Assembly: GCF_020169515.1 (NCBI RefSeq)
Contig: NZ_JAHMHW010000001.1
Coordinates: 558,001-622,000 of the forward strand
Length of the DNA: 64,000 bases
Direction of reading: 5' to 3'
Source: Paenibacillus vietnamensis
GTDB taxonomy: Bacteria; Bacillota; Bacilli; Paenibacillales; Paenibacillaceae
Within the stretch, counting starts at the first letter, position 1, and each line of letters starts with the position of its first letter. Made by a program: the position numbers and the translations under genes. Below, one piece after another: positions 51,396-60,979 of the stretch. Under the pieces are notes generated by a model. It saw only the letters and a program-made list of their open reading frames with translations, ran no database searches and was not told the origin of the DNA.

Positions 51396-51926
51396 TTGGA
51401 AGCCTTATTTTTAGCATGTTTGATCGGCGGCATTTTGTATGCGGTCGTCAGCGTCGTGTTCGGCGATTTTGTGGGCCAGGCGCTGGAAGGGGCATTCGAC
51501 TTTTTATCGGCGGATTCCCACGCCTGGTTTTCGCCAACCGCATTCGTCGGCGGTATTACGGCTTTCGGCGGAGCGGGCCTTTTGCTTGAGCGCTATTCGG
51601 GACTCGGTACGGCGGCCGCCTTATTTCTGGCTCTGTTAACCGCAATCGCTGCAGGGGCAGGCGTATTTTTCCTGTATGTCAGGCCGATGGAAAAGAGCGA
51701 AAATTCAATCGCGTTTTCGATCGAAGGTTTGACCGGCATGCCGGCGGAAGTGCTTGTCCCGATTCCGGCTTCCGGCTGCGGCGAGGTGATGGTGAAGGTG
51801 GGGGCCGGCTTTACGAATCAGATCGCGGCAAGCTTTGACGGGGTCGACATCGCCGGGGGAGCGAAGGTTGTTGTCGTGGAAACAAAGGACTCCATCTTGC
51901 TCGTTTCGGAAATTCATTTGGATTAA
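51396..51926 (+). CDS. NfeD-family membrane protein (YuaF-like)
   Basis: Partner of flotillin, 176 aa. Three membrane segments (LFLACLIGGILYAVVSVVF, FVGGITAFGGAGLLL, AALFLALLTAIAAGAGVFFLYV) precede a beta-barrel OB-like domain (PAEVLVPIPASGCGEVMVKV). TTG 51396 follows GGAGGAGGAG with 8 bases of spacing, the YuaF layout. It lies 33 bases before floT, as yuaF-floT in B. subtilis, where sigma-W controls the operon. Confidence 0.85.
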   Translation: MEALFLACLIGGILYAVVSVVFGDFVGQALEGAFDFLSADSHAWFSPTAFVGGITAFGGAGLLLERYSGLGTAAALFLALLTAIAAGAGVFFLYVRPMEKSENSIAFSIEGLTGMPAEVLVPIPASGCGEVMVKVGAGFTNQIAASFDGVDIAGGAKVVVVETKDSILLVSEIHLD

Positions 51927-51959
51927 AGAAAACGCAAACAACGGGGAGGGTTTACGTCT

Positions 51960-53450
51960 ATGCCGGATATTTTTGTCATTCCAGCGATCGTCGTCGGTGT
52001 CTTTGTATTGCTTGGACTCGCTTTTTGGGCAAGGTACAAAACGGTCAGCCCGGACGAGGCGATGCTCGTGACCGGATCTTTTCTGGGCAGCCGAAACGCG
52101 AGCATCGATGAATCGGGACGCAAAGTAAAAATTATAAGAGGCGGCGGCGCGTTTATTTTGCCGATTTTTCAGAAGGCCGAATTTTTGTCTCTGCTCTCCC
52201 ATAAGCTTGACGTGTCGACACCGGAGGTTTATACGGAGCAAGGCGTTCCCGTCATGGCGGACGGCGTGGCGATTATAAAAATCGGAGGAGCCGTCGAAGA
52301 CGTAGCGACCGCGGCGGAGCAGTTTTTGGGCAAGCCGACGGATGCCTTGAAGGGGGAAGCCCAAGAGGTGCTGGAAGGCCATCTCCGCGCCATTCTCGGA
52401 TCGATGACGGTAGAGGAGGTGTACCGGAACCGGGATAAGTTTGCGCAGGAGGTGCAGGGTGTAGCGGCCAAGGATTTGAAAAAGATGGGTCTGCAGATCG
52501 TTTCGTTCACGATCAAGGATTTGCGCGATAAGCACGGCTATTTGGATGCGCTCGGCAAGCCGCGTATTGCAGCCGTGAAAAGAGATGCCGAAATCGCGGA
52601 AGCGGAGGCGGTGCGCGACGCCCGAATTCAGAAGGCGCATGCCGCGGAAGCCGGCCAGAAGGCCGAATTGCTGCGGGACACGAACATCGCCGAGGCGGAG
52701 AAGAACAAAGAAATGAAAATCGCTTCCTTTAAAAGAGATCAGGATACGGCGAAGGCGGAGGCGGATCAGGCCTACTCCATTCAGGAGGCCCGCGCGAAGC
52801 AAAGCGTCGTGGAGGAGCAAATGAAGGTTGAGCTCGTCCGCAAGGAGCGCGAGATCGACCTGGAGGCGAAGGAGATTTTGCGCCGCGAGAAGCAGTATGA
52901 CGCAGAGGTGAAGAAAAAAGCCGATGCGGACCGTTATGCGGTGGAGCAAGCGGCGGAGGCGAACAAGGCGAGGCAGCTTCGCGAAGCGGATGCGCTGCAA
53001 TACCGGATCGAGGCGGAAGCGAAGGCGCAGGCGGCACAGAAGCGGCTGGACGGCTTGGCCGTTGCCGAAGCGGAGAAGGCCAAAGGGACGGCGGAAGCGG
53101 AGGTCATCCGGCTGCGCGGCTTGGCCGAAGCGGAAGCCAAGGAAAAGCTTGCGGAAGCGTTCGAGAAATTCGGCGAAGCGGCGATCCTCGACATCATCGT
53201 GAAAATGCTGCCGGAGCTGGCCGGCAAGGTGGCGGAGCCGATTGGCGGCATCGATAAGCTAACCGTAGTTGATACGGGGAACGGCGAAGGGGCTGCACGC
53301 CTGAGCAATTATGTAACGTCACTGATGGCTACCGCTCCGGAAATGCTGAAGAGCGTTTCGGGTATCGACGTAAACTCGCTCATCAAAGGGCTGACGGGAA
53401 AAGCATTGCCCCCGTCTCCGGGCCCGGAACGGAAGGATGAGCCACTCTAA
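51960..53450 (+). CDS. floT: Flotillin-like protein FloT
   Basis: Membrane-microdomain scaffold, 496 aa. An N-terminal hairpin (IPAIVVGVFVLLGLAFWARY) precedes an SPFH/PHB domain (to about 190), then a long coiled coil of Ala/Glu repeats (AEIAEAEAVRDARIQ, EAEAKAQAAQKRLDGLAVAE). The C-terminal part ends with LPEL-A-GKVAEPIGGIDKL as in B. subtilis FloT. GGGGAGGG lies before ATG 51960. It is co-transcribed with the NfeD gene. Confidence 0.92.
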   Translation: MPDIFVIPAIVVGVFVLLGLAFWARYKTVSPDEAMLVTGSFLGSRNASIDESGRKVKIIRGGGAFILPIFQKAEFLSLLSHKLDVSTPEVYTEQGVPVMADGVAIIKIGGAVEDVATAAEQFLGKPTDALKGEAQEVLEGHLRAILGSMTVEEVYRNRDKFAQEVQGVAAKDLKKMGLQIVSFTIKDLRDKHGYLDALGKPRIAAVKRDAEIAEAEAVRDARIQKAHAAEAGQKAELLRDTNIAEAEKNKEMKIASFKRDQDTAKAEADQAYSIQEARAKQSVVEEQMKVELVRKEREIDLEAKEILRREKQYDAEVKKKADADRYAVEQAAEANKARQLREADALQYRIEAEAKAQAAQKRLDGLAVAEAEKAKGTAEAEVIRLRGLAEAEAKEKLAEAFEKFGEAAILDIIVKMLPELAGKVAEPIGGIDKLTVVDTGNGEGAARLSNYVTSLMATAPEMLKSVSGIDVNSLIKGLTGKALPPSPGPERKDEPL

Positions 53451-53467
53451 GCCGTTGAAATAAATAA

Positions 53468-53502
53468 AAGAAGCCTCCGGGTAATGACCCGGAGGCTTCT
53501 TC
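53468..53502. terminator. Bidirectional terminator, floT / rpsD
   Basis: AAGAAGCCTCCGGGT pairs with ACCCGGAGGCTTCTT around AATG; A and T runs serve both facing genes. Confidence 0.88.
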
Positions 53503-53523
53503 CATACACAAGAGATTCTCGGA

Positions 53524-54126
53524 TTAACGGCTGTAGAACTCGACGATTTGTTTCTCGTCGATTTCTTGGGAAAGCTCGCCGCGGTCAGGAAGACGAACGT
53601 ATTTGCCTTCCAGAGCTTGATCGTTGAACTCCAAGTAGTTAGGAAGGTGGTGACGACCTTCAATAGCTTCTTTGATTGTTTTCAGGCTGCGGCTGCGCTC
53701 GCGCAGGCCGATTACATCGCCAACAGCAACGCTGTAAGATGCGATGTCAACCTTTTTGCCGTTTACAGTAACGTGGCCGTGAGCTACCAGCTGGCGTGCG
53801 CCCGCACGGGAGTTGGAAAGGCCAAGACGGTAAACGAGGTTGTCAAGACGGCTTTCAAGGAGACCCATGAAGTTTTCGCCGGCTTTACCTTTCATTTTTG
53901 CCGCTTTATCGAACAAGTTGCGGAATTGCTTCTCGTTCAAGCCGTACATGTGGCGAAGCTTTTGTTTCTCTTGCAATTGAACGCCGTAACCGCTAAGCTT
54001 TTTACGTTGGTTAGGGCCGTGTTGACCTGGAGGGAAAGCGCGTTTTGCAAGTTCTTTGCCAGTTCCGCTCAAAGAGATGCCAAGGCGGCGGCTTAGTTTA
54101 AATTTAGGACCAGTATAACGTGACAT
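53524..54126 (-). CDS. rpsD: 30S ribosomal protein S4
   Basis: Primary rRNA-binding protein that starts 30S assembly, 200 aa. [18 protein letters not shown] at the N-terminus, the [19 protein letters not shown] helix and an S4 domain ([34 protein letters not shown]) are present. No N-terminal zinc Cys are seen. ATG 54126 is preferred; AAGGAG lies 12 bases upstream. It stands alone, as in B. subtilis, and carries a long structured leader. Confidence 0.96.
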   Translation of the reverse strand: MSRYTGPKFKLSRRLGISLSGTGKELAKRAFPPGQHGPNQRKKLSGYGVQLQEKQKLRHMYGLNEKQFRNLFDKAAKMKGKAGENFMGLLESRLDNLVYRLGLSNSRAGARQLVAHGHVTVNGKKVDIASYSVAVGDVIGLRERSRSLKTIKEAIEGRHHLPNYLEFNDQALEGKYVRLPDRGELSQEIDEKQIVEFYSR

Positions 54127-54295
54127 ACGTAAAGTTAACTCCTTCATCAAATAAATTTGTGAATGGGGTTGTGTTTCGCCGAATACATCCATGTCCGAGC
54201 ACGCTCGTCCCTGTTAGGCAAGTCAGCCGCTGGCCCCCAGCGGACGTATTCAATGAGGGTGACACAAAACCGTACGCCCATCTATTCATCAATAA
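54127..54295 (-). promoter_or_regulatory. rpsD leader, probable S4 autoregulatory RNA
   Basis: About 170 nt of untranslated leader on the minus strand, with a GCTGGGGGCCAGC hairpin and a GACGAGCGTGCTCGG-type element. Firmicute rpsD leaders of this kind bind S4 and block translation. The structure was read by eye only. Confidence 0.55.
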
Positions 54296-54325
54296 ATTTT
54301 ATCCGAAATAGACAGCCGTTGTCAA
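54296..54325 (-). promoter_or_regulatory. Promoter of rpsD
   Basis: On the minus strand TTGACA, 18 bases, TAAAAT. Confidence 0.6.
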
Positions 54326-54472
54326 GATAACTCTGCTAAATTTTATGAGCGGATAAGGGAATCGAAAGTCCTAGATTTTACATTCTTCCTAGTGCAAAAC
54401 TCTTACAAATGAAGTATGATGTGAATTGATAGCTCATCTCCTTGGTTGACAGATAGAAGGGTTGGGTGCTGT

Positions 54473-56410
54473 ATGGTGGATCGAATGAAAAGCAATTTTG
54501 CCCCGCTGTTCAAGTCAGTATCGGCCGATAAGCCGTCACTGCCGGATGCGGTTTGGTTTCATAGCGAAGATATCAGCGATGCGGACAAGCCTATGCTGCC
54601 GCCGCTGCTTGCGGAAAGCTTCCGCTATTGGACGACGGAAGCGAAGGAGCTGGCATTATTTAATTCCGGACGGTTCGTTTTATTTGATATAGATTTGCAG
54701 GCGGTCGCTGCGACAGAGCATGAGCATATCGGGATAAAGCATGATGAGGCAATGGAGGCGGCCGTGAAGGAGGCCTTGCAGGCAGGAGCGCCGGGGACGT
54801 ACGCGTCGGCCTGCGCGAAGGCGGCAGCCGCCCCGCTGCTGCGGCGGAGCGACGGAGTTGTGTTTGCAGCGTTGGCTTACGCGTCGGACGACGGTGGTGT
54901 AGAGGGCTCGACCGGGCTCGAGTCTTACGCGCTCCATTACCGAAGCTGGTTTTACCGGAAGTTTGAAGAGCTGTATGTGAAGGATTTGCTTCTTCAGCAG
55001 CAGCGGACGGAGAAGGAAGCGGCGCGCAGGGACAGCCTGTTTCAAACTGCCAAGCGTCTGTACCATCAGATCGACGTCTCCTCCGTGCTGTCGGAGCTTC
55101 TTATGAGCCTCGAGCATCTGTATCCCGATTCCGAGGTTCAGTTATACCTGTCGCAGGATCATTTGAACGGAGATCCGCGCGTGAAGCCCCTGATTTTCAA
55201 GAACGCGGAGCACGATATCGTAGCGAAAGCGTTCCTGAGCGGCAAGTCGGTCAAGGAGCACGACCGGGACGGGTCTCTCAGGCTGGCCGTGCCGATGTCC
55301 GGCAATCAATCGGCTTATGGAGTGCTCTGTCTGAGCATCGGACCCGGCCAATGGGATGAGGCGGACTTGCCCGCATTTCTGCTGCTTGCGGAAACATCGG
55401 GTACGGCTTTCGAGAATGCCAAGCTGTACGAGCAGTCCAACCTGCTGATCAATGAACTCAGGCTGATCAACGAGCTGACCAAACGGCTGAATCAGTCGCT
55501 TCGCCTGAAGGAAATTTTCCAGTTCGCCTCTAGTGAACTTCTGACCGTATTTGAAGCGGATTATTGCTGCATCCTGCAGCTGAACAAAGAAAAAAATCAG
55601 TTCGCGGTGATGTCCAGCAATTTGCCGGCACTGGAGAGCGAGCACTTTTCTCCGGAATACGGTTTTTCCGGCATGGTATACCGGACCAAGGAGCCCATGA
55701 TCATATCCGATTACTGGAACACCAGAGTCGTTACCTCTTTGCTGATGGACAACACGGGTTCGCGTTCACTGATTGCCGCTCCGATCATGGTAGACGGCGA
55801 AGTGGTAGGCGTCATTCTTGTTACGCATAAGACGCCCAGCTTTTTCTCATACGACAATTACAAGCTGCTGCAGGTGATGAGCACGCATATCGGCTTAGCG
55901 ATCACGAACGCCTCCTTGCATGCGGAGGTGAGGCGGATGGTCATTACCGACAATTTAACGGGACTGCATGCGCGGCACTATCTCGATGAGCAGATTCAGA
56001 GCCGTCAGCGCAAAGATCCGTTCGGTTCGCTTATCCTTGTCGATATCGATCATTTCAAGAAGGTGAACGACACGTTCGGGCATCAGGTCGGGGACCAGAT
56101 CCTCAAGCAGGTGAGCGAAATTATTTCAACGGCAATCCGTCAAGGCGACATTGCGGCCCGGTGGGGCGGAGAAGAGCTGGCCGTCTACTTGCCTGGTATC
56201 CGGGCGGAGCAGGCGTACAGGATCGCGGAGAGGATCAGGCGGCATGTAGAGAACGAAACGAATCCGGTCGTTACCGTTTCCTGCGGCGTTTCCGAATGGA
56301 CGTTCGAGGACGAGAAGGTAAGCGTCGAAACTTTATTTTACCGGGCGGATATGGCGTTGTACGAAGCGAAGCATAATGGAAGGAACTGTATTTTTGTCGG
56401 TCAAACTTGA
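54473..56410 (+). CDS. GAF-GGDEF diguanylate cyclase
   Basis: Makes c-di-GMP, 645 aa. GAF-like regions occupy about 200-330 and about 345-470 (LKEIFQFASSELLTVFEADY, GVILVTHKTPSFFSYDNYKLL); the last 165 residues are the GGDEF domain. The active site is GGEEL (RWGGEELAVYL), and an intact inhibitory RxxD site (RQGD) lies five residues before it, so product feedback is likely. No membrane segment is seen, so it is a soluble sensor cyclase. ATG 54473 is used; ATG 54485 is possible. Confidence 0.87.
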   Translation: MVDRMKSNFAPLFKSVSADKPSLPDAVWFHSEDISDADKPMLPPLLAESFRYWTTEAKELALFNSGRFVLFDIDLQAVAATEHEHIGIKHDEAMEAAVKEALQAGAPGTYASACAKAAAAPLLRRSDGVVFAALAYASDDGGVEGSTGLESYALHYRSWFYRKFEELYVKDLLLQQQRTEKEAARRDSLFQTAKRLYHQIDVSSVLSELLMSLEHLYPDSEVQLYLSQDHLNGDPRVKPLIFKNAEHDIVAKAFLSGKSVKEHDRDGSLRLAVPMSGNQSAYGVLCLSIGPGQWDEADLPAFLLLAETSGTAFENAKLYEQSNLLINELRLINELTKRLNQSLRLKEIFQFASSELLTVFEADYCCILQLNKEKNQFAVMSSNLPALESEHFSPEYGFSGMVYRTKEPMIISDYWNTRVVTSLLMDNTGSRSLIAAPIMVDGEVVGVILVTHKTPSFFSYDNYKLLQVMSTHIGLAITNASLHAEVRRMVITDNLTGLHARHYLDEQIQSRQRKDPFGSLILVDIDHFKKVNDTFGHQVGDQILKQVSEIISTAIRQGDIAARWGGEELAVYLPGIRAEQAYRIAERIRRHVENETNPVVTVSCGVSEWTFEDEKVSVETLFYRADMALYEAKHNGRNCIFVGQT

Positions 56411-56434
56411 TGGAGCTGCTATGATCTCATAAAT

Positions 56435-56463
56435 GACGCCGTTATCGGCGTCTTTTCTTTTTT
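56435..56463 (+). terminator. Terminator after GGDEF gene
   Basis: GACGCCG pairs with CGGCGTC around TTAT, followed by TTTTCTTTTTT. Confidence 0.8.
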
Positions 56464-56536
56464 TATTTTGGAATAAGGAGCCGTCCGGTTAGGGACCCTA
56501 GAAGGTGTAAAAGATTGGACGGGAGGTATGGAAGCT

Positions 56537-57280
56537 ATGAGAATCCGTAAACCAGCCGCCATAACCCTATTGGCTGGCACACTGCTGACTCTGTCAGCAT
56601 GCGGGCGGGGTGCCGGCGATCGTACGCCGGAGGAGTGGCTGTCACTCGCTTATTCGGGACTGGCGTCGACGGATCAGTATGCGTTCACGGGATCGATGAG
56701 CATCAAAACAGCCGCGGGACTTGAATTTAAGCCGGAAATATTCGAAGGAAAGGTCGTTGACCACAAACAGCTGACCGTTCAGACGAGAAGCCAGGATCCG
56801 CTCCGCTTTAATCCCGTGCAAGTTCTGCAAACCTTGAACGAAACGAACGATAAGGTGACGATCGAGAACGGCGGCGCGGGCAAAGACTCTATAACCCTGT
56901 ATATTAAGGAAATGACCGAAGCGTCGACCGAGAAATGGAAGCAAAGGCTGCGCGGGGAGCTGGACAGGATCGGAGAGGATGCCGAGCTTGCGCCGCCCGT
57001 CGGAAGCGGGCAGAAAGCCGAATGGACAAAGGAGCTCGAGCGTTCGAAGCGTCAGCTGGAGGAAATGCTGTCAACTCTGCAGGCGAATACCGAATACGAG
57101 CTTGTCATTGACCGCGACCGGCTGCTGCCGCTGTCGATGGACGAGCAGACGTCTTTTCGCTACTCCTATAAGGGGAAGCCTGCATCGGAAGAGCGGCAGA
57201 CGACGGTACGCTTTCAATCCTTCGACGGGTCGACGAGCGATACTGTTCAACGGGCGCTTAATCGTGTTACGATGGATTAG
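56537..57280 (+). CDS. Lipoprotein of unknown function, 247 aa
   Basis: Anchored outside the membrane: the basic N-terminus RIRKPA, then a hydrophobic stretch and lipobox LSAC (Cys about 22). The mature part looks like a beta-rich domain (DQYAFTGSMSIKTAAGLEF, YELVIDRDRLLPLSMDEQ) with a central helix, similar in style to LolA/LppX-like lipoproteins, but the match is only visual. ATG 56537, 10 bases after GGGAGG, is preferred to 56528. The aminopeptidase gene follows after 35 bases. Confidence 0.75.
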   Translation: MRIRKPAAITLLAGTLLTLSACGRGAGDRTPEEWLSLAYSGLASTDQYAFTGSMSIKTAAGLEFKPEIFEGKVVDHKQLTVQTRSQDPLRFNPVQVLQTLNETNDKVTIENGGAGKDSITLYIKEMTEASTEKWKQRLRGELDRIGEDAELAPPVGSGQKAEWTKELERSKRQLEEMLSTLQANTEYELVIDRDRLLPLSMDEQTSFRYSYKGKPASEERQTTVRFQSFDGSTSDTVQRALNRVTMD

Positions 57281-57315
57281 TTACCAAATGCAGGAGTAAA
57301 GGAGAGGATGCGAAC

Positions 57316-58431
57316 ATGCGCGATCCGCGATTGCAGAAGCTGGCCCAAAATTTGGCCGGGTATTCCATAGACGTTCAGCCCGGCGAAAACATACTGATCG
57401 ACATGATAGGCTCGGAACGCGAGCTTGCGAAGTGCCTGATTGAAGAGGTGGCGAAGCGGGGCGGAAGGCCTTTTGTAGAAACCAGCGACCGCTCCGTGCT
57501 CCGAACGCTGCTTCAGCATGCCACGCAGGAGCAAATGGAGCTTTGGTCCAGGCTCGATCTGGAGCGGATGAAGAACATGCACGGCTATATCGGCATCCGG
57601 TCGGGCGATAATGCTAACGAACTCGCCGGTATCCCCGATGCCCAAATGCGTCTGTACGAACAGCTTTACAGAAATCCGGTTCATTTGGAACAGCGTGTCA
57701 AAAAAACGAAATGGGTCGTGCTCCGTTACCCGAACGCTTCGATGGCCCAGCTGGCCAACCAAAGCACGGAGGCGTTTGAGAACTTTTATTTCGACGTGTG
57801 CAATCTTGATTATGCGAAGATGGACAAGGCGATGGACCCGCTTCAAGCGCTCATGAACAGGACGGACCGCGTGCGGATCGTGTCGCCGGGCACCGATCTG
57901 AGCTTCTCCATCAAAGGCATTGGCTCCAAAAAATGCTCCGGTCACCGCAACATTCCGGACGGAGAGGTGTTCAGCGCGCCGGTACGCGATTCGGTGCAAG
58001 GCACGATTACTTATAATGCGCCTAGCGTTTATTCGGGCGTGACGTTCCGCAATATTTCATTCACCTTCGAGAACGGCAAAATCGTAAGGGCGGAGAGCAG
58101 CGATAACGCACGTTTGAACGAAATTCTCGATATGGACGAGGGGGCCCGTTATATCGGCGAATTCGCGATCGGCTTTAATCCTTACATATTGCATCCGATG
58201 AATGATATATTATTTGACGAGAAAATTGCAGGCAGCCTTCATTTTACGCCTGGCCAGGCATATGAAGATACCGACAACGGCAACCGGTCCTCCGTCCATT
58301 GGGACTTGGTGCTCATCCAGCGTCCGGATTACGGAGGCGGCGAAATTTATTTCGACGACGTTCTCATCCGGAAGGACGGCTTGTTCGTTATTCCCGAGCT
58401 TGAAGGCTTGAATCCCGAAAATTTGAAGTAG
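57316..58431 (+). CDS. M29-family aminopeptidase (AmpS/PepS-like)
   Basis: Cobalt- or zinc-dependent aminopeptidase, 371 aa. The typical start DPRLQKLAQNLAGYSIDVQPGE and the metal-ligand region FNPYILHPMNDILFDEKIAG, then HFTPGQAYED and SVHWDLVLIQRPDYGGG, match the family. The length (about 370 against about 410) is slightly short but has all blocks. AAGGAGAGG lies upstream of the ATG. It probably shares a transcript with the lipoprotein gene before it. Confidence 0.9.
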   Translation: MRDPRLQKLAQNLAGYSIDVQPGENILIDMIGSERELAKCLIEEVAKRGGRPFVETSDRSVLRTLLQHATQEQMELWSRLDLERMKNMHGYIGIRSGDNANELAGIPDAQMRLYEQLYRNPVHLEQRVKKTKWVVLRYPNASMAQLANQSTEAFENFYFDVCNLDYAKMDKAMDPLQALMNRTDRVRIVSPGTDLSFSIKGIGSKKCSGHRNIPDGEVFSAPVRDSVQGTITYNAPSVYSGVTFRNISFTFENGKIVRAESSDNARLNEILDMDEGARYIGEFAIGFNPYILHPMNDILFDEKIAGSLHFTPGQAYEDTDNGNRSSVHWDLVLIQRPDYGGGEIYFDDVLIRKDGLFVIPELEGLNPENLK

Positions 58432-58567
58432 CGAAATCAAACCCCGGAAAAACGATCCGTTAAATGGAAATTAAAGCGTTTTTCATATTTCCTCTTGATG
58501 GATGTCAGATTTCCATGTATCATGTTGTCAGAGGTAAGCTTTACTAATTTATTTGGAGGGATCACCC

Positions 58568-58810
58568 ATGTCCAACAATGCAGCTATTGTAGAAATTTCC
58601 CAAACGGCTAGCCAATTCACTTCTTCGATCGTTCTGCAAGCCGAGAGTAAATATATTGATGTAAAAAGCATTCTCGGACTCTTCACTACGCTTGTAGGTG
58701 GACATGCGTACGAGTTGCACGTACACGGTCCTGACGCGGAAGCAGCTAAGAAAGCAATGGCAGATGTATTTGCTAAACATAACCTTAACGTTACCGTTAT
58801 TTCGGACTAA
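58568..58810 (+). CDS. HPr-like protein lacking the phospho-His segment
   Basis: 80 aa. From about residue 12 the chain follows HPr (QTASQFTSSIVLQAESKY, VKSILGLFTTLVGGHAYELH, then a C-terminal helix). The serine of KSILGL is the Ser-46 equivalent, here Ser-34. The first HPr strand and the G-x-H-A-R-P loop with His-15 are missing: the N-terminus starts directly at helix 1. ATG 58568 with GGAGGG 7 bases upstream has no longer in-frame start. It cannot pass PTS phosphate, but may be phosphorylated by HPr kinase, as Crh is. Confidence 0.8.
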   Translation: MSNNAAIVEISQTASQFTSSIVLQAESKYIDVKSILGLFTTLVGGHAYELHVHGPDAEAAKKAMADVFAKHNLNVTVISD

Positions 58811-58832
58811 CAGCCGGAAGGCATCAGAAATT

Positions 58833-58873
58833 AGCGCTTCTTCTATTAAGGAGGAGCGCTTTTCTGTTTTGTC
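58833..58873 (+). terminator. Terminator after HPr-like gene
   Basis: AGCGCTTCTTC pairs with GAGGAGCGCT, then TTTCTGTTTT. Confidence 0.65.
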
Positions 58874-58947
58874 CTTGTATAATCCCTCTTTTTCGTCTAA
58901 TATAAAGGGTATAGAAGACGGCGGATATGCGCACAGGGGGGAAAACG

Positions 58948-59235
58948 ATGTCTTCACCGGAAATTACGGTCCAATTGCATGAGAAAGCGCTTCGTCTCCT
59001 TCAGGAAGATGCGAGTAAAATAGAAAAGCTTATCGAAGTTCAGATGGAGAACCTGACCACTCGTCAATGTCCGCTGTACGAAGAAGTGTTAGATACGCAA
59101 ATGTACGGATTCTCTCGCGAGATTGACTTTGCCGTCCGTGCCGGCCTGATTGCCGAATCGGCAGGCAAGGAAATCGTGAGCAGACTGGAGAGAAATCTGG
59201 CTTTGCTATATGAAGCATTAGAAAGAAAAGAGTAG
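58948..59235 (+). CDS. ylaN: YlaN family protein
   Basis: Small helical protein, 95 aa; B. subtilis YlaN is required in low iron and interacts with Fur. The chain [40 protein letters not shown] and [20 protein letters not shown] is the same as YlaN in almost every block. ATG 58948 follows AGGGGGG; an earlier ATG at 58927 lacks it. The terminator starts inside the stop region. Confidence 0.9.
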   Translation: MSSPEITVQLHEKALRLLQEDASKIEKLIEVQMENLTTRQCPLYEEVLDTQMYGFSREIDFAVRAGLIAESAGKEIVSRLERNLALLYEALERKE

Positions 59236-59264
59236 CCCCCATGCGGGGGCTACTCTTTTCTTTT
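59226..59264. terminator. Bidirectional terminator, ylaN / antiporter gene
   Basis: AAAAGAGTAGCCCCC pairs with GGGGGCTACTCTTTT around ATGC, followed by CTTTT. Confidence 0.88.
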
Positions 59265-59278
59265 GGTTCATAAATGTT

Positions 59279-60337
59279 TTAAACGAGGTAGAACGCGATG
59301 CCCAAAATAACGTAAACCATGAGCAGAAGTACTCCTTCGTACCAGTTGGTCTGGCCGTCCCGCGATACGGATTTGGCAATGAATACCGATACGCCGATGG
59401 CTGTTAATTCAATTGGAGTGAAGACGATGTCCATCGTATTACCGAACAACGCGCTGACCAGAATCAATACCGGCGCTACGAATAACGCGATTTGAAGGCT
59501 GCTGCCGATGGCGATTTCGACGGCAGCGCCGATTTTGTTTTTCATGGCCAGCAGGACGGCGGCGCTGTGCTCGGCGGCATTACCTACAATAGCGATGACG
59601 AAGGCGCCGATAAACAGCTCCGACAGGCCGAATTTGGCGCTGAAGGCGTCGAGGGTATGTACCAGCCATTCGCTGACGAACGCGACCATAACCGTGGCCA
59701 AGACGAGATACAAAATGGATTTCCCTTTCGACCAAGCGGGCTCTTCCCCGTGATCGGCGGTCATGACCTCGTCTGACAGCATATCCTTGTGGGTAACCAT
59801 GGAGAAGATCAGCCACAAAATATACGATACGATCAGGATGCCCGCGACGGCCAAGCTAAGAAATTGATCCTTTTCGAAGGAGAAGTTTTCCGATATAACA
59901 AATACTGCCGGGACGAACAGGCCGATGACAGCCATGATCATCAGAGTGGAATTGTGATCGGCGAGCCGGGCGTTAAAGCGCTGCTCCTTGTATTTGAGTC
60001 CGCCCAGCAGCACGCTGAGGCCGAGAACGAGCAGCAGGTTGCCGATAATTGCACCAGTTAAACTTGCCTTTACCATCTCGAATTCCTGGGCCCTGATCAG
60101 GAAGATGGCGATGATCAGCTCGGCGGCATTGCCGAACGTAGCGTTCAAAAAACCGCCAAGCCGCTGACCCGCGTAGTGAGCGACGCTTTCCGTCGCTTTG
60201 CCCAAGAAGCCGGCGACGAAAATAATCGCGATCGCTGAAATGACGAACTGTACCGTATTATCCCAATGCATGTAATGGCCGGCTGCGCTTAGAATAAACA
60301 TCACGATCAGCCCTGTAAAAAACATTTTTTGATTCAT
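59279..60337 (-). CDS. Ca2+/H+ antiporter (CAX family)
   Basis: Exports calcium in exchange for protons, 352 aa, 11 predicted segments. The two alpha repeats hold [15 protein letters not shown] and [15 protein letters not shown], the ion-binding motifs with key Glu. It resembles B. subtilis ChaA (YfkE). ATG 60337 with GAGGTGA upstream is chosen; the frame reaches 60391 without a good site. No accessory gene. Confidence 0.88.
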   Translation of the reverse strand: MNQKMFFTGLIVMFILSAAGHYMHWDNTVQFVISAIAIIFVAGFLGKATESVAHYAGQRLGGFLNATFGNAAELIIAIFLIRAQEFEMVKASLTGAIIGNLLLVLGLSVLLGGLKYKEQRFNARLADHNSTLMIMAVIGLFVPAVFVISENFSFEKDQFLSLAVAGILIVSYILWLIFSMVTHKDMLSDEVMTADHGEEPAWSKGKSILYLVLATVMVAFVSEWLVHTLDAFSAKFGLSELFIGAFVIAIVGNAAEHSAAVLLAMKNKIGAAVEIAIGSSLQIALFVAPVLILVSALFGNTMDIVFTPIELTAIGVSVFIAKSVSRDGQTNWYEGVLLLMVYVILGIAFYLV

Positions 60338-60518
60338 ATCATCACTCACCTCATCCTCAAATTGTCTACGGCTGATTATAACAGATGTCAATTATTACCC
60401 ACAATTCTCATTTACTAATAAAATACAGTCCCTTGAATCGAAACCGCCGCTGCGTTCTTGCTTCGCGACTTGCCATCATTTACAATGAACATATATGGTA
60501 AAACGAGGAGTGAGTCTG

Positions 60519-60908
60519 ATGAACGAAGAACTTCAAACCGGCATTATCCGAATTTCTGATGACGTAGTAGCGACGATAGCTGGACTCGCAGCGCTTGAGA
60601 CGCCTGGCATTGCAGCGATGTCTGGCGGTATATCCGAAGGACTCGCCAAACGGTTGAGCGGCAAAAATGCACAAAAGGGTGTATCGGTTGAAGTCGGCCA
60701 GCTTGAAGCGGCTATTGATCTTCGTATTATTGTCCATTATGGAATTCCAATTCAAGAAGTTTGCCGTCAGCTTCAGCTGAACGTCCGGGAATCGGTTGAA
60801 AATATGACCGGACTGAATGTGGTCGAGGTGAACGTGAAGGTGGAGGGCGTAGCCTTCAAAGAGGAAGAGACCGAAGAGGTGCAGCAGCAGCAGCTGCGTT
60901 TGAAATAG
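60519..60908 (+). CDS. Asp23/Gls24-family envelope stress protein
   Basis: 129 aa, DUF322/Asp23 domain. Typical blocks are IRISDDVVATIAGLAALETPGI, GISEGLAKRLSGKNAQKGVSVE and VHYGIPIQEVCRQLQLNV. Family members bind the membrane and help in envelope stress; B. subtilis YloU is similar in size. ATG 60519 follows GAGGAG with an 8-base spacer; the frame to 60495 is unlikely. A terminator follows. Confidence 0.88.
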   Translation: MNEELQTGIIRISDDVVATIAGLAALETPGIAAMSGGISEGLAKRLSGKNAQKGVSVEVGQLEAAIDLRIIVHYGIPIQEVCRQLQLNVRESVENMTGLNVVEVNVKVEGVAFKEEETEEVQQQQLRLK

Positions 60909-60923
60909 GACGCACGGCATCAT

Positions 60924-60979
60924 AAAAGAAGAGACTGTTCAAGCAGGTGCGGCTGCTTGGACAGTCTCTTTTATTTTTT
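60924..60979. terminator. Terminator, Asp23 / ftsW
   Basis: AAAAGAGACTGTCCAAGCAG-type arms pair with one mismatch around GTGCGG, followed by TTATTTTTTG. It overlaps the ftsW stop region. Confidence 0.85.

Noticed and set aside
51705..53000. A 431-residue minus-strand frame across nfeD-floT
   Set aside because: It is the shadow of floT Ala/Glu coiled-coil codons, Leu/Arg-rich and without motifs.
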